From: Peribacillus frigoritolerans
Lineage (GTDB): Bacteria; Bacillota; Bacilli; Bacillales; DSM-1321
Direction of reading: 5' to 3'
Assembly: GCF_030676415.1 (NCBI RefSeq)
Contig: NZ_JAUUTW010000030.1
Span: 1-62,673 of the forward strand
DNA: 62,673 nt
Shown: positions 11,929 to 20,832 of the stretch, one piece after another
How the letters are laid out: each line of letters starts with the position of its first letter
Position numbering within the stretch: position 1 is the first letter of the stretch
Translations under genes and position numbers: made by a program
The notes under the pieces: generated by a model
Told to the model about the DNA's origin: nothing
The model's input: the letters and a program-made list of their open reading frames with translations, nothing else
Database searches by the model: none

Positions 11929-12200
11929 AAGAAAAGCGTAGATGGGGAGAAGTAAGTAAACGAAGCTTTTTAGAGAGAACCATAACCTGCTGAAAGTGGT
12001 TCAAGCCTCTCGTTTTCTGAAATGCACCCTTGAGTCCTTTGCTGAACTAACTTATAGTAGGCACAGGCGGAATGTCCTCCGTTATAGGGATTAAAGTTGG
12101 GGATGAAAAACAGGAAAAAGCTTTACCTGGTTCGTACATTCCAAACAGAGTGGAACCGCGCTTTAAGCGTCTCTGTCTATTTGGACAGAGACGCTTTTTT
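11929..12200 (+). ncRNA. T-box riboswitch leader (cysteine specifier) of cysE-cysS
   Basis: The leader shows the T-box order. A stem I region with AGTAA and AGAGAG loops is followed by a specifier loop GAAATGCACC, in which TGC (12023-12025) is a cysteine codon. The T-box sequence AGAGTGGAACCGCG (12147-12160) follows, then a terminator (12166-12177 pairing with 12184-12195, then TTTTTT). Uncharged tRNA-Cys should pair with the specifier and with the T-box bulge, favouring antitermination. The T-box reads AGAGTGG rather than the usual AGGGTGG, one base off consensus. Confidence 0.93.
12166..12200 (+). terminator. T-box regulated terminator
   Basis: The 12-base-pair stem AGCGTCTCTGTC/GACAGAGACGCT with a six-base loop is followed by a T run. 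Its 5' side lies just after the T-box sequence, in the position needed for mutually exclusive antiterminator pairing. Confidence 0.9.
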
Positions 12201-12261
12201 ATATGCTTTAAAAGCTTCAAAAGGGGATGTTGGAAAAGGACGGAACATAGGGGGAATCATT

Positions 12262-12912
12262 TTGTTAAAGATGTTTAAAGAGGATATCGAAGTGGTTTTT
12301 GATCAAGATCCTGCTGCGCGCAGCTATTTGGAAGTCATATTGACGTACGCTGGTTTACATGCGATTTGGAGTCATAGGATGGCTCACGCACTATTTAAGA
12401 GGAAATTCTTTTTCCTGGCGAGAAGTATATCTCAAATCAGTCGGTTTTTTACCGGAATTGAAATTCATCCAGGAGCTACGATTGGTCGTCGTTTCTTCAT
12501 TGACCATGGAATGGGGATCGTCATTGGCGAAACTTGTGAAATTGGCGACAATGTATCTGTCTTTCAAGGTGTAACCCTTGGGGGGACAGGAAAGGAAAAG
12601 GGAAAACGTCATCCTACGATAAAGGATAATGTTTTGATTGCTACAGGAGCAAAAGTGCTGGGTTCCATCACTGTTGGGGAAAACTCAAAAATCGGTGCAG
12701 GATCGGTCGTTTTAAAGGAAGTGCCACCTAATTCTACAGTGGTGGGCATTCCAGGTAAAGTGGTCATTCAAGATGGTATCAAAATCAACAAAGACCTAAA
12801 TCATTGTGATCTTCCTGATCCAATCGCTGATCGCTTTAAGGAATTGGATAGTGAAATCAGGACCTTAAGAGCGAAGCTGGCTGAACAGAAGCAGGAAGAA
12901 AGGAGTCTATAA
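12262..12912 (+). CDS. cysE: CysE, serine O-acetyltransferase
   Basis: CysE acetylates serine, the first committed step of cysteine synthesis. The left-handed beta-helix hexapeptide repeats are clear, with catalytic histidine regions around [19 protein letters not shown] and [11 protein letters not shown]. The TTG at 12262 (216 residues) is chosen because TAGGGGGA (12248-12255) is spaced correctly for it; ATG 12271 would give 213. Longer frames reach back into the T-box leader and are not credible. It is followed one base later by cysS, so cysteine supply and tRNA-Cys charging are regulated together. Confidence 0.94.
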   Translation: MLKMFKEDIEVVFDQDPAARSYLEVILTYAGLHAIWSHRMAHALFKRKFFFLARSISQISRFFTGIEIHPGATIGRRFFIDHGMGIVIGETCEIGDNVSVFQGVTLGGTGKEKGKRHPTIKDNVLIATGAKVLGSITVGENSKIGAGSVVLKEVPPNSTVVGIPGKVVIQDGIKINKDLNHCDLPDPIADRFKELDSEIRTLRAKLAEQKQEERSL

Positions 12913-12913
12913 T

Positions 12914-14311
12914 ATGGCGATTAAAATATATAACACAGCTACAAGAAAAAAGGAAACCTTCGTCCCGATGGAAGAGGGAAAGGTGAAGATGTACGTATGC
13001 GGACCCACTGTCTATAATTACATTCATATTGGCAATGCAAGACCGGCAATCGTATTCGATACCGTTCGTAGGTATTTGGATTACCGTGGATATGATGTGC
13101 AATTCGTTTCGAACTTTACGGATGTGGATGATAAGCTGATTCGTGCGGCAAAAGAATTGGGGGAAGATGTCCCTGCCATATCAGAGCGTTTCATCAAGGC
13201 TTATTTTGAAGACGTGTCGGCATTGGGCTGCAAAAAAGCGGATGCTCACCCAACCGTAATGGAGAACATGGATGCAATCATTGAATTCATCTCGGCATTA
13301 ATTGAGAAAGGATTCGCTTATGAATCTGAAGGAGATGTATATTACCGCACTCGTAAGTTTGAGGGGTATGGAAAACTTTCGCATCAGTCCATCGATGAGC
13401 TGAGAGTGGGGGCCCGTATTGAAATAGGGGAGAAAAAACAAGATGCCCTTGATTTTGCCCTTTGGAAAACGGCCAAGGATGATGAAATATCTTGGGAGAG
13501 CCCATGGGGTAAGGGGCGTCCTGGCTGGCATATCGAATGCTCCGCAATGGTTAAAAAGTATTTGGGAGATACAATCGATATTCATGCAGGAGGTCAAGAT
13601 CTGGCTTTCCCGCATCATGAAAATGAAATTGCACAATCCGAAGCACTGACGGGTAAGACCTTTGCGAATTATTGGATGCATAACGGGTATATAAATATTG
13701 AGAACGAAAAAATGTCTAAGTCCTTAGGCAATTTCGTCCTTGTGCATGACATCATTCAGAAGCATGATCCACAAGTGTTACGCTTCTTTATGTTATCTGT
13801 ACATTACCGTCATCCCATCAATTATAGTGAAGAAGTGCTTGAAAATGTAAAAGCGTCCCTTGATCGCTTAAGGACATCTTATCAAAACTTAAAGCATCGC
13901 CTTCAAGTAAGTGACGGTTTGACTGAGAATAATGATGTTTGGTTGGAGAAGCTGAATGAATTACATGAACAATTCATTAAGGAAATGGACGATGATTTCA
14001 ACACAGCTAATGCAATATCCATGCTCTTTGAACTTTCCAAACAGGCAAATTATTACTTGATGGAGAAAAACACAGACAAGGAAGTGATTGATGCTTTCCT
14101 TGATAAATTCAACATCTTATTTTCTGTCCTAGGTTTGTCACTTGAAGAAGAGGGGCTTTTGGATGAAGAAATTGAAGGGTTGATACAGCAGAGAATTCAA
14201 GCGCGGAAAGACCGCAATTTTGGGTTATCTGATGAAATTCGTGATCGCTTGAAAAACATGAATATCATATTAGAGGATACCCCTCAAGGTACAAGATGGA
14301 AAAGAGGGTAA
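12914..14311 (+). CDS. cysS: CysS, cysteinyl-tRNA synthetase
   Basis: This 465-residue class I synthetase has the zinc-binding [16 protein letters not shown] segment with the HIGH-type motif at about 30-46, the zinc ligand segment HIECSAM (about 208) and KMSKSLGNF (about 265-273). It is monomeric in relatives. The start follows AAGGAG at 12899-12904. It shares the T-box-controlled transcript with cysE and is followed three bases later by mrnC. Confidence 0.97.
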   Translation: MAIKIYNTATRKKETFVPMEEGKVKMYVCGPTVYNYIHIGNARPAIVFDTVRRYLDYRGYDVQFVSNFTDVDDKLIRAAKELGEDVPAISERFIKAYFEDVSALGCKKADAHPTVMENMDAIIEFISALIEKGFAYESEGDVYYRTRKFEGYGKLSHQSIDELRVGARIEIGEKKQDALDFALWKTAKDDEISWESPWGKGRPGWHIECSAMVKKYLGDTIDIHAGGQDLAFPHHENEIAQSEALTGKTFANYWMHNGYINIENEKMSKSLGNFVLVHDIIQKHDPQVLRFFMLSVHYRHPINYSEEVLENVKASLDRLRTSYQNLKHRLQVSDGLTENNDVWLEKLNELHEQFIKEMDDDFNTANAISMLFELSKQANYYLMEKNTDKEVIDAFLDKFNILFSVLGLSLEEEGLLDEEIEGLIQQRIQARKDRNFGLSDEIRDRLKNMNIILEDTPQGTRWKRG

Positions 14312-14314
14312 TTA

Positions 14315-14737
14315 ATGCTTCATTACGATAGTAAGGTAGATGCAAAAATGCTGAACAGTCTTGCTTTAGCATATATAGGTGATGCTGTATACGAAACGTA
14401 TATACGGCATCACCTCATTCAAAAAGGAGCGGTCAAGCCCAATCTACTTCACAAAAAAGCTACATCTTTTGTAGCGGCTAAAGCGCAAAATAAAATCATC
14501 CACTTTTTCCTGGAGTCAGATTGGTTATCGGAAGAGGAATCCGCTGTCGTTCGGCGCGGCCGAAATGCAAAATCCGGTACGGTACCGAAGAATACAGATG
14601 TGCAAACGTATCGCTACAGTACAGCCTTTGAAGCACTTATGGGGTTTTTGTATTTATCCGGTCGAATAGAAAGAATGGAAGAACTCATCAAAAAATCCAT
14701 TGAATACATTGAAGAAGAAAAGGGGAGTAACCCATGA
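14315..14737 (+). CDS. mrnC: MrnC, Mini-ribonuclease III
   Basis: Mini-III matures 23S rRNA in Bacillus. The 140-residue protein is an RNase III catalytic domain without the double-stranded RNA-binding domain. The signature [15 protein letters not shown] places the catalytic aspartate at D23, and a conserved glutamate is in [11 protein letters not shown] near residue 110. It overlaps rlmB by four bases (ATGA), so two rRNA-processing genes are translationally coupled. Confidence 0.94.
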   Translation: MLHYDSKVDAKMLNSLALAYIGDAVYETYIRHHLIQKGAVKPNLLHKKATSFVAAKAQNKIIHFFLESDWLSEEESAVVRRGRNAKSGTVPKNTDVQTYRYSTAFEALMGFLYLSGRIERMEELIKKSIEYIEEEKGSNP

Positions 14738-15477
14738 GCGAAGAATATATCATTGGCAGAAACCCCGTATTGGAAGCACTTCGCTCCGAACGGGATATTA
14801 ATAAAATTTGGATAGCCGAGGGCTCGCAAAAAGGCTCGATGCAACCACTCATCGGTCTGGCGAAGGAAAAGAAGGTATTCGTGCAAATCGTACCGAAGAA
14901 AAAAATTGACCAAATGGCAGAAGGCATCCATCAAGGCGTTATCGCACAAGTGGCTGCATATGAATATGTAGAGTTGGATGACTTATTCGCAAAAGCGGCT
15001 GAACGGGACGAAGCACCTTTTTTCATGATCCTTGATGAAGTTGAAGATCCGCATAATTTAGGTTCGATCATGAGGACGGCTGATGCAGTCGGGGCCCATG
15101 GAATCATCATTCCAAAAAGAAGAGCTGTAGGCTTGACGGCAACAGTGGCAAAAGCTTCGACGGGTGCAATAGAATATATTCCTGTAGCCCGTGTTACAAA
15201 TTTGGCAAGAGCAGTGGAAGAGTTGAAAGAGCGAGGGGTATGGATAGTCGGTACCGATGCGAAAGGCAGCGATGATTACCGTAACATGGATGGAAAGATG
15301 CCAATCGGACTTGTTATCGGCAGCGAAGGAAAAGGCATGGCCCGGTTAATGAAGGATAAATGTGATTTTCTCATCCGTCTCCCTATGGCAGGACAAGTAA
15401 CTTCGTTAAATGCATCGGTAGCAGCCGGTTTATTGATGTATGAGGTTTATAGAAAAAGAAATCCTCTAGGGCAATGA
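14734..15477 (+). CDS. rlmB: RlmB-type 23S rRNA 2'-O-ribose methyltransferase (YacO)
   Basis: This 247-residue SpoU/TrmH-family enzyme has a small N-terminal substrate-binding domain and a knotted SAM-dependent domain. Motif 1 is [18 protein letters not shown] (about 101-118), motif 2 is IGSEGKGM and motif 3 is [17 protein letters not shown]. Relatives methylate G2251 of 23S rRNA. The start is inside the mrnC stop, after AGGGGAG. The exact target in this organism is inferred. Confidence 0.92.
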   Translation: MSEEYIIGRNPVLEALRSERDINKIWIAEGSQKGSMQPLIGLAKEKKVFVQIVPKKKIDQMAEGIHQGVIAQVAAYEYVELDDLFAKAAERDEAPFFMILDEVEDPHNLGSIMRTADAVGAHGIIIPKRRAVGLTATVAKASTGAIEYIPVARVTNLARAVEELKERGVWIVGTDAKGSDDYRNMDGKMPIGLVIGSEGKGMARLMKDKCDFLIRLPMAGQVTSLNASVAAGLLMYEVYRKRNPLGQ

Positions 15478-15481
15478 TGGA

Positions 15482-15991
15482 ATGAATATTCTGTTGGTGG
15501 ACGGTTATAACATTATTGGAGCTTGGCCGGAACTGAGAGAATTAAAAGAGCGGGATCTTGCTGCTGCAAGAGATCGGTTGATAGAAATGATGGCGGAATA
15601 TCAAGCATTTACCGGATACCGTGTAATTGTCGTATTTGACGCTCAATATGTTCAGGGAATTGCCCGCATATTCAAAAATCACAAAGTTGACGTAATTTTT
15701 ACAAAAGAAAATGAAACTGCGGATGAAAGAATAGAAAAGATGGCCATTGAGCTGAATAATGTCAAAACGCAAATTCAAGTGGCAACCTCTGACTTCACGG
15801 AACAGTGGGTGATCTTTGGCCAAGGGGCTCTAAGGAAATCCGCTCGTGAACTGCTTATTGAAGTGGAGGAAATTCAAGGCGAAATCAAGAAAGATTTAAG
15901 AAAAACAACGACGATAAGACCCGTGGCTAAAATTCCTTTAAGTGAAGAAGTGGCAGAAATTTTCGAAAAATGGCGCCGGGGTAAAATTTGA
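15482..15991 (+). CDS. rae1: Rae1 (YacP), ribosome-associated NYN endoribonuclease
   Basis: Rae1 cleaves certain mRNAs inside the ribosomal A-site in B. subtilis. The 169-residue protein is a PIN-like NYN domain with acidic residues in LLVDGYNIIGAWPE (4-17), VVFDAQ, TADERIEKMA and VATSDFTEQ. It follows rlmB by four bases and ends 68 bases before sigH. The whole mrnC-rlmB-rae1 block concerns rRNA or ribosome-linked RNA processing. Confidence 0.92.
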   Translation: MNILLVDGYNIIGAWPELRELKERDLAAARDRLIEMMAEYQAFTGYRVIVVFDAQYVQGIARIFKNHKVDVIFTKENETADERIEKMAIELNNVKTQIQVATSDFTEQWVIFGQGALRKSARELLIEVEEIQGEIKKDLRKTTTIRPVAKIPLSEEVAEIFEKWRRGKI

Positions 15992-15995
15992 ACCA

Positions 15996-16025
15996 TTGAC
16001 GGGTAAAATTTACCTGCTGTATAAT
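15996..16025 (+). promoter_or_regulatory. sigma-A promoter of sigH
   Basis: TTGACG (15996-16001) and TATAAT (16020-16025) are 18 bases apart, just after the rae1 stop. An 11-base direct repeat GGGTAAAATTT (15979-15989 and 16001-16011) overlaps this promoter. Confidence 0.6.
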
Positions 16026-16058
16026 ATTTCTATCTGAGTCAGGTCAGGGGGATATAAT

Positions 16059-16709
16059 GTGGGTCTCAAATTCGGAATGAAGCTGAACGAAAAGTATCTG
16101 CAGTTTGAGGATGATGAATTGATAGGGTTGGTGCACACTGGAGACAGTGAAGCGCTGGATTATTTGATCCAAAAGTACCGTAATTTTGTAAGAGCGAAGG
16201 CAAGGACTTATTTCTTGATTGGTGCCGATAAGGAAGACATCGTGCAAGAAGGTATGATTGGTTTATATAAAGCCGTCCGTGATTTTAAAGGGGATAAGTT
16301 ATCTTCTTTTAAAGCATTTGCAGAACTATGCATTACGAGGCAGATCATTACAGCTATCAAAACAGCAACACGTCAAAAACATATTCCGCTCAATTCCTAT
16401 GTTTCCCTGGACAAGCCCATTTATGATGAGGAATCGGACCGAACTCTAATGGATATTATATCGGGTACGAAAGTTTTGGACCCGGAAGAACTGATCATCA
16501 ACCAAGAAGAGTTTGACGATATCGAATTAAAGATGGCCGAGCTCCTGAGTGATCTTGAGAGAAAAGTGTTAGCTCTTTACCTGGATGGACAAACCTACCA
16601 AGAAATTTCGGAAGAGTTGAACCGGCATGTTAAGTCAATCGACAACGCCCTTCAGCGGGTGAAAAGAAAGCTCGAGCGCTATCTGGAAGTAAGGGAAATC
16701 AGTTTATAA
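16059..16709 (+). CDS. sigH: SigH, RNA polymerase sigma factor for the transition state and early sporulation
   Basis: Sigma-H directs genes of post-exponential growth, competence and spore initiation. The 216-residue protein has region 2 (YRNFVRAKARTYFLIGADKE and following, about 46-110) and region 4 with helix-turn-helix near residues 165-210, ending in ALQRVKRKLERY. The GTG at 16059 is set by CAGGGGGA (16045-16052); an overlapping ATG at 16057 is out of frame. Sequence is very close to B. subtilis SigH except for the first 20 residues. Confidence 0.96.
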   Translation: MGLKFGMKLNEKYLQFEDDELIGLVHTGDSEALDYLIQKYRNFVRAKARTYFLIGADKEDIVQEGMIGLYKAVRDFKGDKLSSFKAFAELCITRQIITAIKTATRQKHIPLNSYVSLDKPIYDEESDRTLMDIISGTKVLDPEELIINQEEFDDIELKMAELLSDLERKVLALYLDGQTYQEISEELNRHVKSIDNALQRVKRKLERYLEVREISL

Positions 16710-16846
16710 TCCCTCCGCTTTTTCCGCTTAATTTCATCTGTCCATTCTCCACATGGAAGTTTATTATTCACTAAGGTTTTTAATGGATTTAAGTAATCCG
16801 ATGTTTTGATTTCCGGTGTCCATAATGGGTGAAACCCGCTTTGATA

Positions 16847-16875
16847 TTGACAATAAAAAACACCCGTGATAAGGT
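16847..16875 (+). promoter_or_regulatory. candidate promoter of rpmG-secE
   Basis: TTGACA (16847-16852) and TAAGGT (16870-16875) are 17 bases apart, with TGA forming an extended -10. The -10 hexamer itself is weak. Confidence 0.4.
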
Positions 16876-16909
16876 TTTATGGATATAGTAGATAGGATAG
16901 GTGTATCTA

Positions 16910-17059
16910 ATGCGAAAAAAAATAGTTCTTGCCTGCACTGATTGCAGTTCAAGAAATTATAGTTATGAGAGCAAACAATCGACAAGCGGCGAACGACTGG
17001 AAATCAAGAAATTTTGCAGTACGTGCAACTCACACTCGATTCATAAAGAAACGAAATAA
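16910..17059 (+). CDS. rpmG: RpmG, 50S ribosomal protein L33 (zinc form)
   Basis: This 49-residue gene encodes L33, beginning MRKKIVLACTDC. Two CxxC pairs (CTDC at 9-12 and CSTC at 36-39) mark the zinc-binding version, as opposed to the cysteine-free paralogue used in zinc starvation. The start follows GGATAGGTG. It precedes secE by 50 bases, the same position as rpmGB in B. subtilis. Confidence 0.92.
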   Translation: MRKKIVLACTDCSSRNYSYESKQSTSGERLEIKKFCSTCNSHSIHKETK

Positions 17060-17109
17060 CCTTTTTATAAATAGATTGACAGAAGCTTCTAATGCTTGGA
17101 GGTACATTC

Positions 17110-17292
17110 ATGAAACGTTTTACCGAATTTTTCAGCGGAGTCGCTCGCGAAATGCAAAAGGTAAGCTGGCCGAAACGCAAGGAGCTTACCAAATATACAA
17201 TTGTGGTAGTAACGACTGTATTGTTTATGGCTTTATTCTTTACAGTGGTCGATTTGGGCATTTCCGAATTAATTCGCTTAGTTATTGAATAA
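17110..17292 (+). CDS. secE: SecE, preprotein translocase subunit
   Basis: SecE clamps SecY in the protein-conducting channel. The 60-residue short form typical of Gram-positives has an amphipathic N-terminal helix with the conserved VSWPKRKEL (18-26) and one transmembrane segment (about 30-52). ATG 17110 is placed by TTGGAGGT at 17096-17103; a frame extended six residues upstream would swallow that site. nusG follows after a 257-base gap. Confidence 0.95.
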   Translation: MKRFTEFFSGVAREMQKVSWPKRKELTKYTIVVVTTVLFMALFFTVVDLGISELIRLVIE

Positions 17293-17315
17293 GAGATTCG
17301 AAAATAAGGTATAAT
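17285..17315 (+). promoter_or_regulatory. possible promoter at the end of secE
   Basis: TATAAT (17310-17315) is preceded 19 bases upstream by TTGAAT. The spacing is longer than ideal, so this is tentative. If used, its transcript meets the hairpin at 17347-17364 almost at once. Confidence 0.3.
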
Positions 17316-17341
17316 AGTGATAGAATAATATGTGTCAGCAG

Positions 17342-17364
17342 AAAAGCCCGGAAACGGGTTTTTT
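17342..17364 (+). terminator. terminator or attenuator between secE and nusG
   Basis: CCCG (17347-17350), loop GAAA and CGGG (17355-17358) form a short hairpin flanked by an A run and a T6 run. It may end the rpmG-secE transcript or partly attenuate read-through into nusG. Confidence 0.65.
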
Positions 17365-17549
17365 AATTTGTCTTTTTTAATAAGTGAAGAAGTTCAAAAA
17401 CGAGCACTGCTGTAATATGAATCATCACAATATTTTCTAGTTAAGTTCGGGATGACGCCTTTTGGTTTTTTGGCTAAAACGTTCAAAGATAAAGATTAAT
17501 AAAGAAAATGATTGATTGCAGGGAGGGAAGGACGTTAAAGTCCTAACAC

Positions 17550-18083
17550 ATGGAAAAGAATTGGTATGTAGTTCACACCTATTCAGGTTATGAGAACAAG
17601 GTTAAGGCTAACTTGGAAAAACGTGTTGAAACTATGGGGATGGAAGACAAGATCTTTCGCGTTGTAGTTCCAGAAGAAGAAGAAACAGAAGTGAAAGACG
17701 GCAAAAAGAAAGTGACCAAAAAGAAAGTATTTCCAGGGTATGTATTGGTTGAAATCATCATGACGGATGATTCATGGTATGTTGTTCGGAATACGCCTGG
17801 CGTAACAGGTTTCGTAGGTTCATCTGGAGCTGGGTCAAAACCGACTGCATTGCTTCCGGAAGAAATTGAAGTCGTCCTTAAACGAATGGGCGTGGATGAA
17901 AGCAAAATCGAAGTTGATTTTGAAATCGGTGATACGGTTCAGGTTAAAGAAGGACCATTTGCAACTTTTGCAGGGCCAATTGAAGAACTTGATAAAGACA
18001 AAGGAAAAGTAAGGGTCCTAGTCAATATGTTCGGTCGTGATACACCGGTTGAACTTGATTTTAATCAAGTGGAAAAATTATAA
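17550..18083 (+). CDS. nusG: NusG, transcription elongation and pausing factor
   Basis: NusG binds RNA polymerase and the nascent complex, affecting pausing and coupling. The 177-residue protein has an NGN domain (about 1-110, with FPGYVLVEI and VRNTPGVTGFVG) and a C-terminal KOW domain (about 125-177, GPFATFAGPIEELDKDKGKV). It follows a long leader. The best site, GGGAGGGA, lies 20-28 bases before the ATG, with a weaker one closer, so initiation context is unusual. The L11 operon follows. Confidence 0.95.
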   Translation: MEKNWYVVHTYSGYENKVKANLEKRVETMGMEDKIFRVVVPEEEETEVKDGKKKVTKKKVFPGYVLVEIIMTDDSWYVVRNTPGVTGFVGSSGAGSKPTALLPEEIEVVLKRMGVDESKIEVDFEIGDTVQVKEGPFATFAGPIEELDKDKGKVRVLVNMFGRDTPVELDFNQVEKL

Positions 18084-18095
18084 ACGGAAAAAAAC

Positions 18096-18124
18096 TTGAA
18101 ATTGCCTTTTGAAAGTGGTAAAAT
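18096..18124 (+). promoter_or_regulatory. sigma-A promoter of rplK-rplA
   Basis: TTGAAA (18096-18101) and TAAAAT (18119-18124) are 17 bases apart, with TGG just before the -10 (extended -10). It starts 13 bases after nusG and produces the rplK leader. Confidence 0.6.
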
Positions 18125-18199
18125 TTCAAAGGTCAGTATGTTTCAATTTTTAGGCCTCAACGATACAAGCATTCTTTATTAATATATAAAGAATTCAAG

Positions 18200-18250
18200 A
18201 TGAGTGGGAGGGTATTACCCTATTACCACATCACGGACTTATAAGGAGGT
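18200..18250 (+). ncRNA. candidate L1-binding leader of rplK-rplA
   Basis: GTGG (18204-18207) and CCAC (18226-18229) enclose an inner GGG/CCC helix with asymmetric purine loops, immediately before the rplK ribosome binding site. This resembles the L1 binding site of 23S rRNA, used elsewhere for feedback of the L11-L1 operon. The regulator is inferred, not shown. Confidence 0.55.
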
Positions 18251-18257
18251 GTGTCTC

Positions 18258-18683
18258 GTGGCTAAAAAAGTAATTAAAATGGTTAAATTGCAAATTCCTG
18301 CTGGTAAAGCGAATCCTGCACCGCCAGTCGGTCCTGCATTAGGTCAAGCTGGTGTAAACATCATGGGATTCTGTAAGGAGTTCAACGCTCGTACAGCAGA
18401 TCAAGCTGGTCTAATTATTCCTGTTGAAATCACGGTATTTGAAGACCGTTCATTTACATTCATTACAAAAACTCCACCGGCTGCAGTATTGCTTAAGAAA
18501 GTAGCTGGTATCGAGTCTGGTTCTGGTGAACCTAACCGTAATAAAGTTGCTACAGTCAAGCGTGATCAAGTGCGCGAGATTGCTGAAACTAAAATGCCTG
18601 ACCTAAACGCTGCAAGCGTTGAAGCTGCAATGCGTATGGTTGAAGGTACTGCTCGCAGCATGGGTATTGTCATCGAAGACTAA
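18258..18683 (+). CDS. rplK: RplK, 50S ribosomal protein L11
   Basis: L11 forms part of the GTPase-associated centre and is needed for the RelA stringent response. The 141-residue protein shows [20 protein letters not shown] (10-29) with the proline-rich hinge. The GTG at 18258 follows AAGGAGGTG at 18243-18251; the frame is open 18 codons further upstream through the leader, but that extension has no ribosome binding site. rplA follows. Confidence 0.96.
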   Translation: MAKKVIKMVKLQIPAGKANPAPPVGPALGQAGVNIMGFCKEFNARTADQAGLIIPVEITVFEDRSFTFITKTPPAAVLLKKVAGIESGSGEPNRNKVATVKRDQVREIAETKMPDLNAASVEAAMRMVEGTARSMGIVIED

Positions 18684-18711
18684 TCCATGTAATTGCTATT
18701 TGTTTCTACGG

Positions 18712-18738
18712 GGTTGCGATTGATACTCGCAACCTTTA
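18712..18738 (+). terminator. hairpin between rplK and rplA
   Basis: GGTTGCGA (18712-18719) pairs perfectly with TCGCAACC (18727-18734). The tail TTTATT is weak, so this may be a leaky terminator or an mRNA processing or stability element setting the L11 to L1 ratio. Confidence 0.5.
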
Positions 18739-18787
18739 TTCGTGGGAGGTCATTCCGTTAAAACCACAATTTAGGAGGATTTATATC

Positions 18788-19483
18788 ATGGCGAAAAAAG
18801 GTAAAAAGTATCTTGAAGCAGCTAAGCTTGTAGAAGTTTCTAAGGCTTATGCTGTAACTGAAGCAATCGAAGTTGCTAAAAAAGCAAACTTCGCAAAATT
18901 CGATGCGACTGTTGAAGTGGCTTTCCGTTTAGGCGTAGACCCTAAGAAAGCTGACCAACAAATTCGTGGAGCTGTTGTTCTGCCGAATGGTACTGGTAAA
19001 ACTCAACGCGTATTAGTGTTCGCTAAAGGCGAAAAAGCAAAAGAAGCGGAAGCTGCTGGTGCTGACTACGTTGGCGAATCTGACTTCATCAACAAAATCC
19101 AACAAGGATGGTTCGAATTCGATGTAATCGTTGCGACTCCAGACATGATGGGTGAAGTTGGTAAACTTGGCCGTGTATTAGGACCTAAAGGATTAATGCC
19201 TAACCCTAAAACTGGCACAGTAACATTCGACGTAACAAAAGCTGTTAATGAAATCAAAGCTGGTAAAGTTGAATACCGCGTAGATAAAGCTGGAAACATC
19301 CATGCTCCAATCGGTAAAGTATCTTTCGAGGATGCTAAACTAGTGGAAAACTTCACTACTATCTATGATACATTAATGAAAGTTAAACCTGCGGCTGCTA
19401 AAGGAACTTACATGAAAAACGTTTCTGTAACAACTACAATGGGCCCTGGCGTGAAAGTTGATCCTTCTACTTTCAATAAATAA
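18788..19483 (+). CDS. rplA: RplA, 50S ribosomal protein L1
   Basis: L1 builds the mobile stalk at the E site and is a translational repressor in several bacteria. The 231-residue protein has the usual two-domain length and the conserved [20 protein letters not shown] region (about 127-146). The start follows TTTAGGAGG. The rplJ promoter begins one base after its stop codon. Confidence 0.96.
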   Translation: MAKKGKKYLEAAKLVEVSKAYAVTEAIEVAKKANFAKFDATVEVAFRLGVDPKKADQQIRGAVVLPNGTGKTQRVLVFAKGEKAKEAEAAGADYVGESDFINKIQQGWFEFDVIVATPDMMGEVGKLGRVLGPKGLMPNPKTGTVTFDVTKAVNEIKAGKVEYRVDKAGNIHAPIGKVSFEDAKLVENFTTIYDTLMKVKPAAAKGTYMKNVSVTTTMGPGVKVDPSTFNK

Positions 19484-19513
19484 TTGACATTCCAAAACTA
19501 TTATTGTTATAAT
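19484..19513 (+). promoter_or_regulatory. sigma-A promoter of rplJ-rplL
   Basis: A consensus TTGACA (19484-19489) and consensus TATAAT (19508-19513) are 18 bases apart. The promoter lies at the end of rplA and feeds the L10 leader. Confidence 0.75.
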
Positions 19514-19519
19514 AAGTTT

Positions 19520-19672
19520 TGTTGTGAATAAATGAATATCATTTGTACCGTAGACAGTAGGTGCTCGTTACGAGCTTAATTCCCTGCCGAGGTAATTCGA
19601 TAATAATAGTCTCTGACTATGACTTTTGAAATTACTGCCTTCATGTCTGCAATAGAGATGAAGGCTTTTTCT
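19520..19672 (+). ncRNA. L10-type ribosomal protein leader
   Basis: The roughly 150-base leader before rplJ contains several helices (for example around GTGCTCGTTACGAGC) and ends in an intrinsic terminator. Position and size match the L10 leader family of Bacilli, in which the L10(L7/L12)4 complex binds its own mRNA and favours termination. Binding itself is inferred. Confidence 0.8.
19637..19672 (+). terminator. attenuator in the rplJ leader
   Basis: GCCTTCAT (19637-19644) pairs with ATGAAGGC (19658-19665) and is followed by TTTTTCTTT. It is 48 bases before the rplJ start, so it can only be an attenuator for rplJ-rplL. Confidence 0.85.
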
Positions 19673-19719
19673 TTGAAACGGTATAAATGTTTTCAAGCAA
19701 ATCTACAGGAGGTGTAAGG

Positions 19720-20220
19720 ATGAACGCAATTATTGAACAAAAGCAAAAAATCGTTGCTGAGATTACTGATAAATTAACTGCAAGCCAATCAACAGTAGTT
19801 GTTGACTACCGTGGATTGACTGTTGCTGAAGTAACAGAACTTCGTAAGCAACTTCGTGAAGCTGGCGTTGAGTTTAAAGTTTACAAAAACTCTATGACTC
19901 GCCGTGCTGCGGAAAGTGCTGAACTTAGCGCTTTGAACGAATCATTAACAGGACCAAACGCAATTGCATTCTCAACTGAAGATGTTATTGCGCCAGCAAA
20001 AATCCTTAACGATTTTGCGAAAAAACATGAAGCTTTAGAAATCAAAGCTGGAGTTATCGAAGGAAATGTTGCAACTGCTGAAGAAATTAAAGCTCTTGCA
20101 GAACTACCTTCACGCGAAGGCCTACTTTCAATGTTACTCAGCGTGCTACAAGCACCTATGCGCGGACTTGCTCTTGCTACAAAAGCAGTTGCAGAGCAAA
20201 AAGAAGAACAAGGCGCGTAA
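19720..20220 (+). CDS. rplJ: RplJ, 50S ribosomal protein L10
   Basis: L10 anchors the L7/L12 dimers on the ribosomal stalk. The 166-residue protein has the globular rRNA-binding domain ([20 protein letters not shown], about 26-45) and a C-terminal helix that binds L7/L12. The start is fixed by AGGAGGTG at 19707-19714; the open frame continues 11 codons upstream without a site. rplL follows 63 bases later on the same transcript. Confidence 0.96.
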   Translation: MNAIIEQKQKIVAEITDKLTASQSTVVVDYRGLTVAEVTELRKQLREAGVEFKVYKNSMTRRAAESAELSALNESLTGPNAIAFSTEDVIAPAKILNDFAKKHEALEIKAGVIEGNVATAEEIKALAELPSREGLLSMLLSVLQAPMRGLALATKAVAEQKEEQGA

Positions 20221-20283
20221 GCTAACCGCTTATTTAGCCTATTGATTCAAAAAAAAACCAACCATTTCGAGGAGGAAATAAAA

Positions 20284-20643
20284 ATGACTAAAGATCAAAT
20301 CTTAGAAGCAGTTAAAAACATGACTGTTTTAGAATTAAACGACCTTGTAAAAGCAATCGAAGAAGAATTTGGCGTAACTGCTGCTGCACCTGTAGCTGTA
20401 GCTGCTGCTGGTGGCGCTGCTGCTGAAGAGCAAACTGAGTTTGATGTAATCCTTACATCTGCTGGAGATCAAAAAATCAAAGTTATCAAAGCTGTACGTG
20501 AAGTAACAGGTCTTGGACTTAAAGAAGCAAAAGAACTTGTTGACAACACTCCAAAAGCAATCAAAGAAGGCGCTTCTAAAGAAGAAGCTGAAGAAGTTAA
20601 AGCTAAACTTGAAGAAGTTGGAGCTGGCGTTGAAGTTAAGTAA
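20284..20643 (+). CDS. rplL: RplL, 50S ribosomal protein L7/L12
   Basis: L7/L12 recruits translational GTPases. The 119-residue protein has the N-terminal dimerisation segment, an alanine-glycine-rich hinge (about 36-50) and the conserved C-terminal domain ([18 protein letters not shown], about 64-81). The start follows GAGGAGG at 20268-20274. A strong terminator follows the stop. Confidence 0.97.
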   Translation: MTKDQILEAVKNMTVLELNDLVKAIEEEFGVTAAAPVAVAAAGGAAAEEQTEFDVILTSAGDQKIKVIKAVREVTGLGLKEAKELVDNTPKAIKEGASKEEAEEVKAKLEEVGAGVEVK

Positions 20644-20656
20644 TCTTGCATAAACA

Positions 20657-20687
20657 AAAAGCTCGCTATCACTGGCGGGCTTTTTTT
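20657..20687 (+). terminator. terminator of rplJ-rplL
   Basis: GCTCGC (20661-20666) pairs with GCGGGC (20675-20680) with A and T tracts on each side, followed by T7. A second small hairpin, CATCATTT/AAATGATG (20688-20695 with 20702-20709), follows directly. Confidence 0.85.
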
Positions 20688-20832
20688 CATCATTTTTAAA
20701 GAAATGATGAAAACTGGCCGTTAATGATTTAATAACGAGGATTTCGTTATTCGGACATTCCGGCGTGCAAGCATCCATTCTTCAATTCTCTTCTCTCATT
20801 AAATCTTCAATATTCCTTTCTGATAGGGGGAG

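Noticed and set aside
12072..12278. open frames in the cysE leader, including a long form of cysE from 12097
   Set aside because: They run through the T-box specifier, T-box sequence and terminator, which are RNA elements; they match no family.
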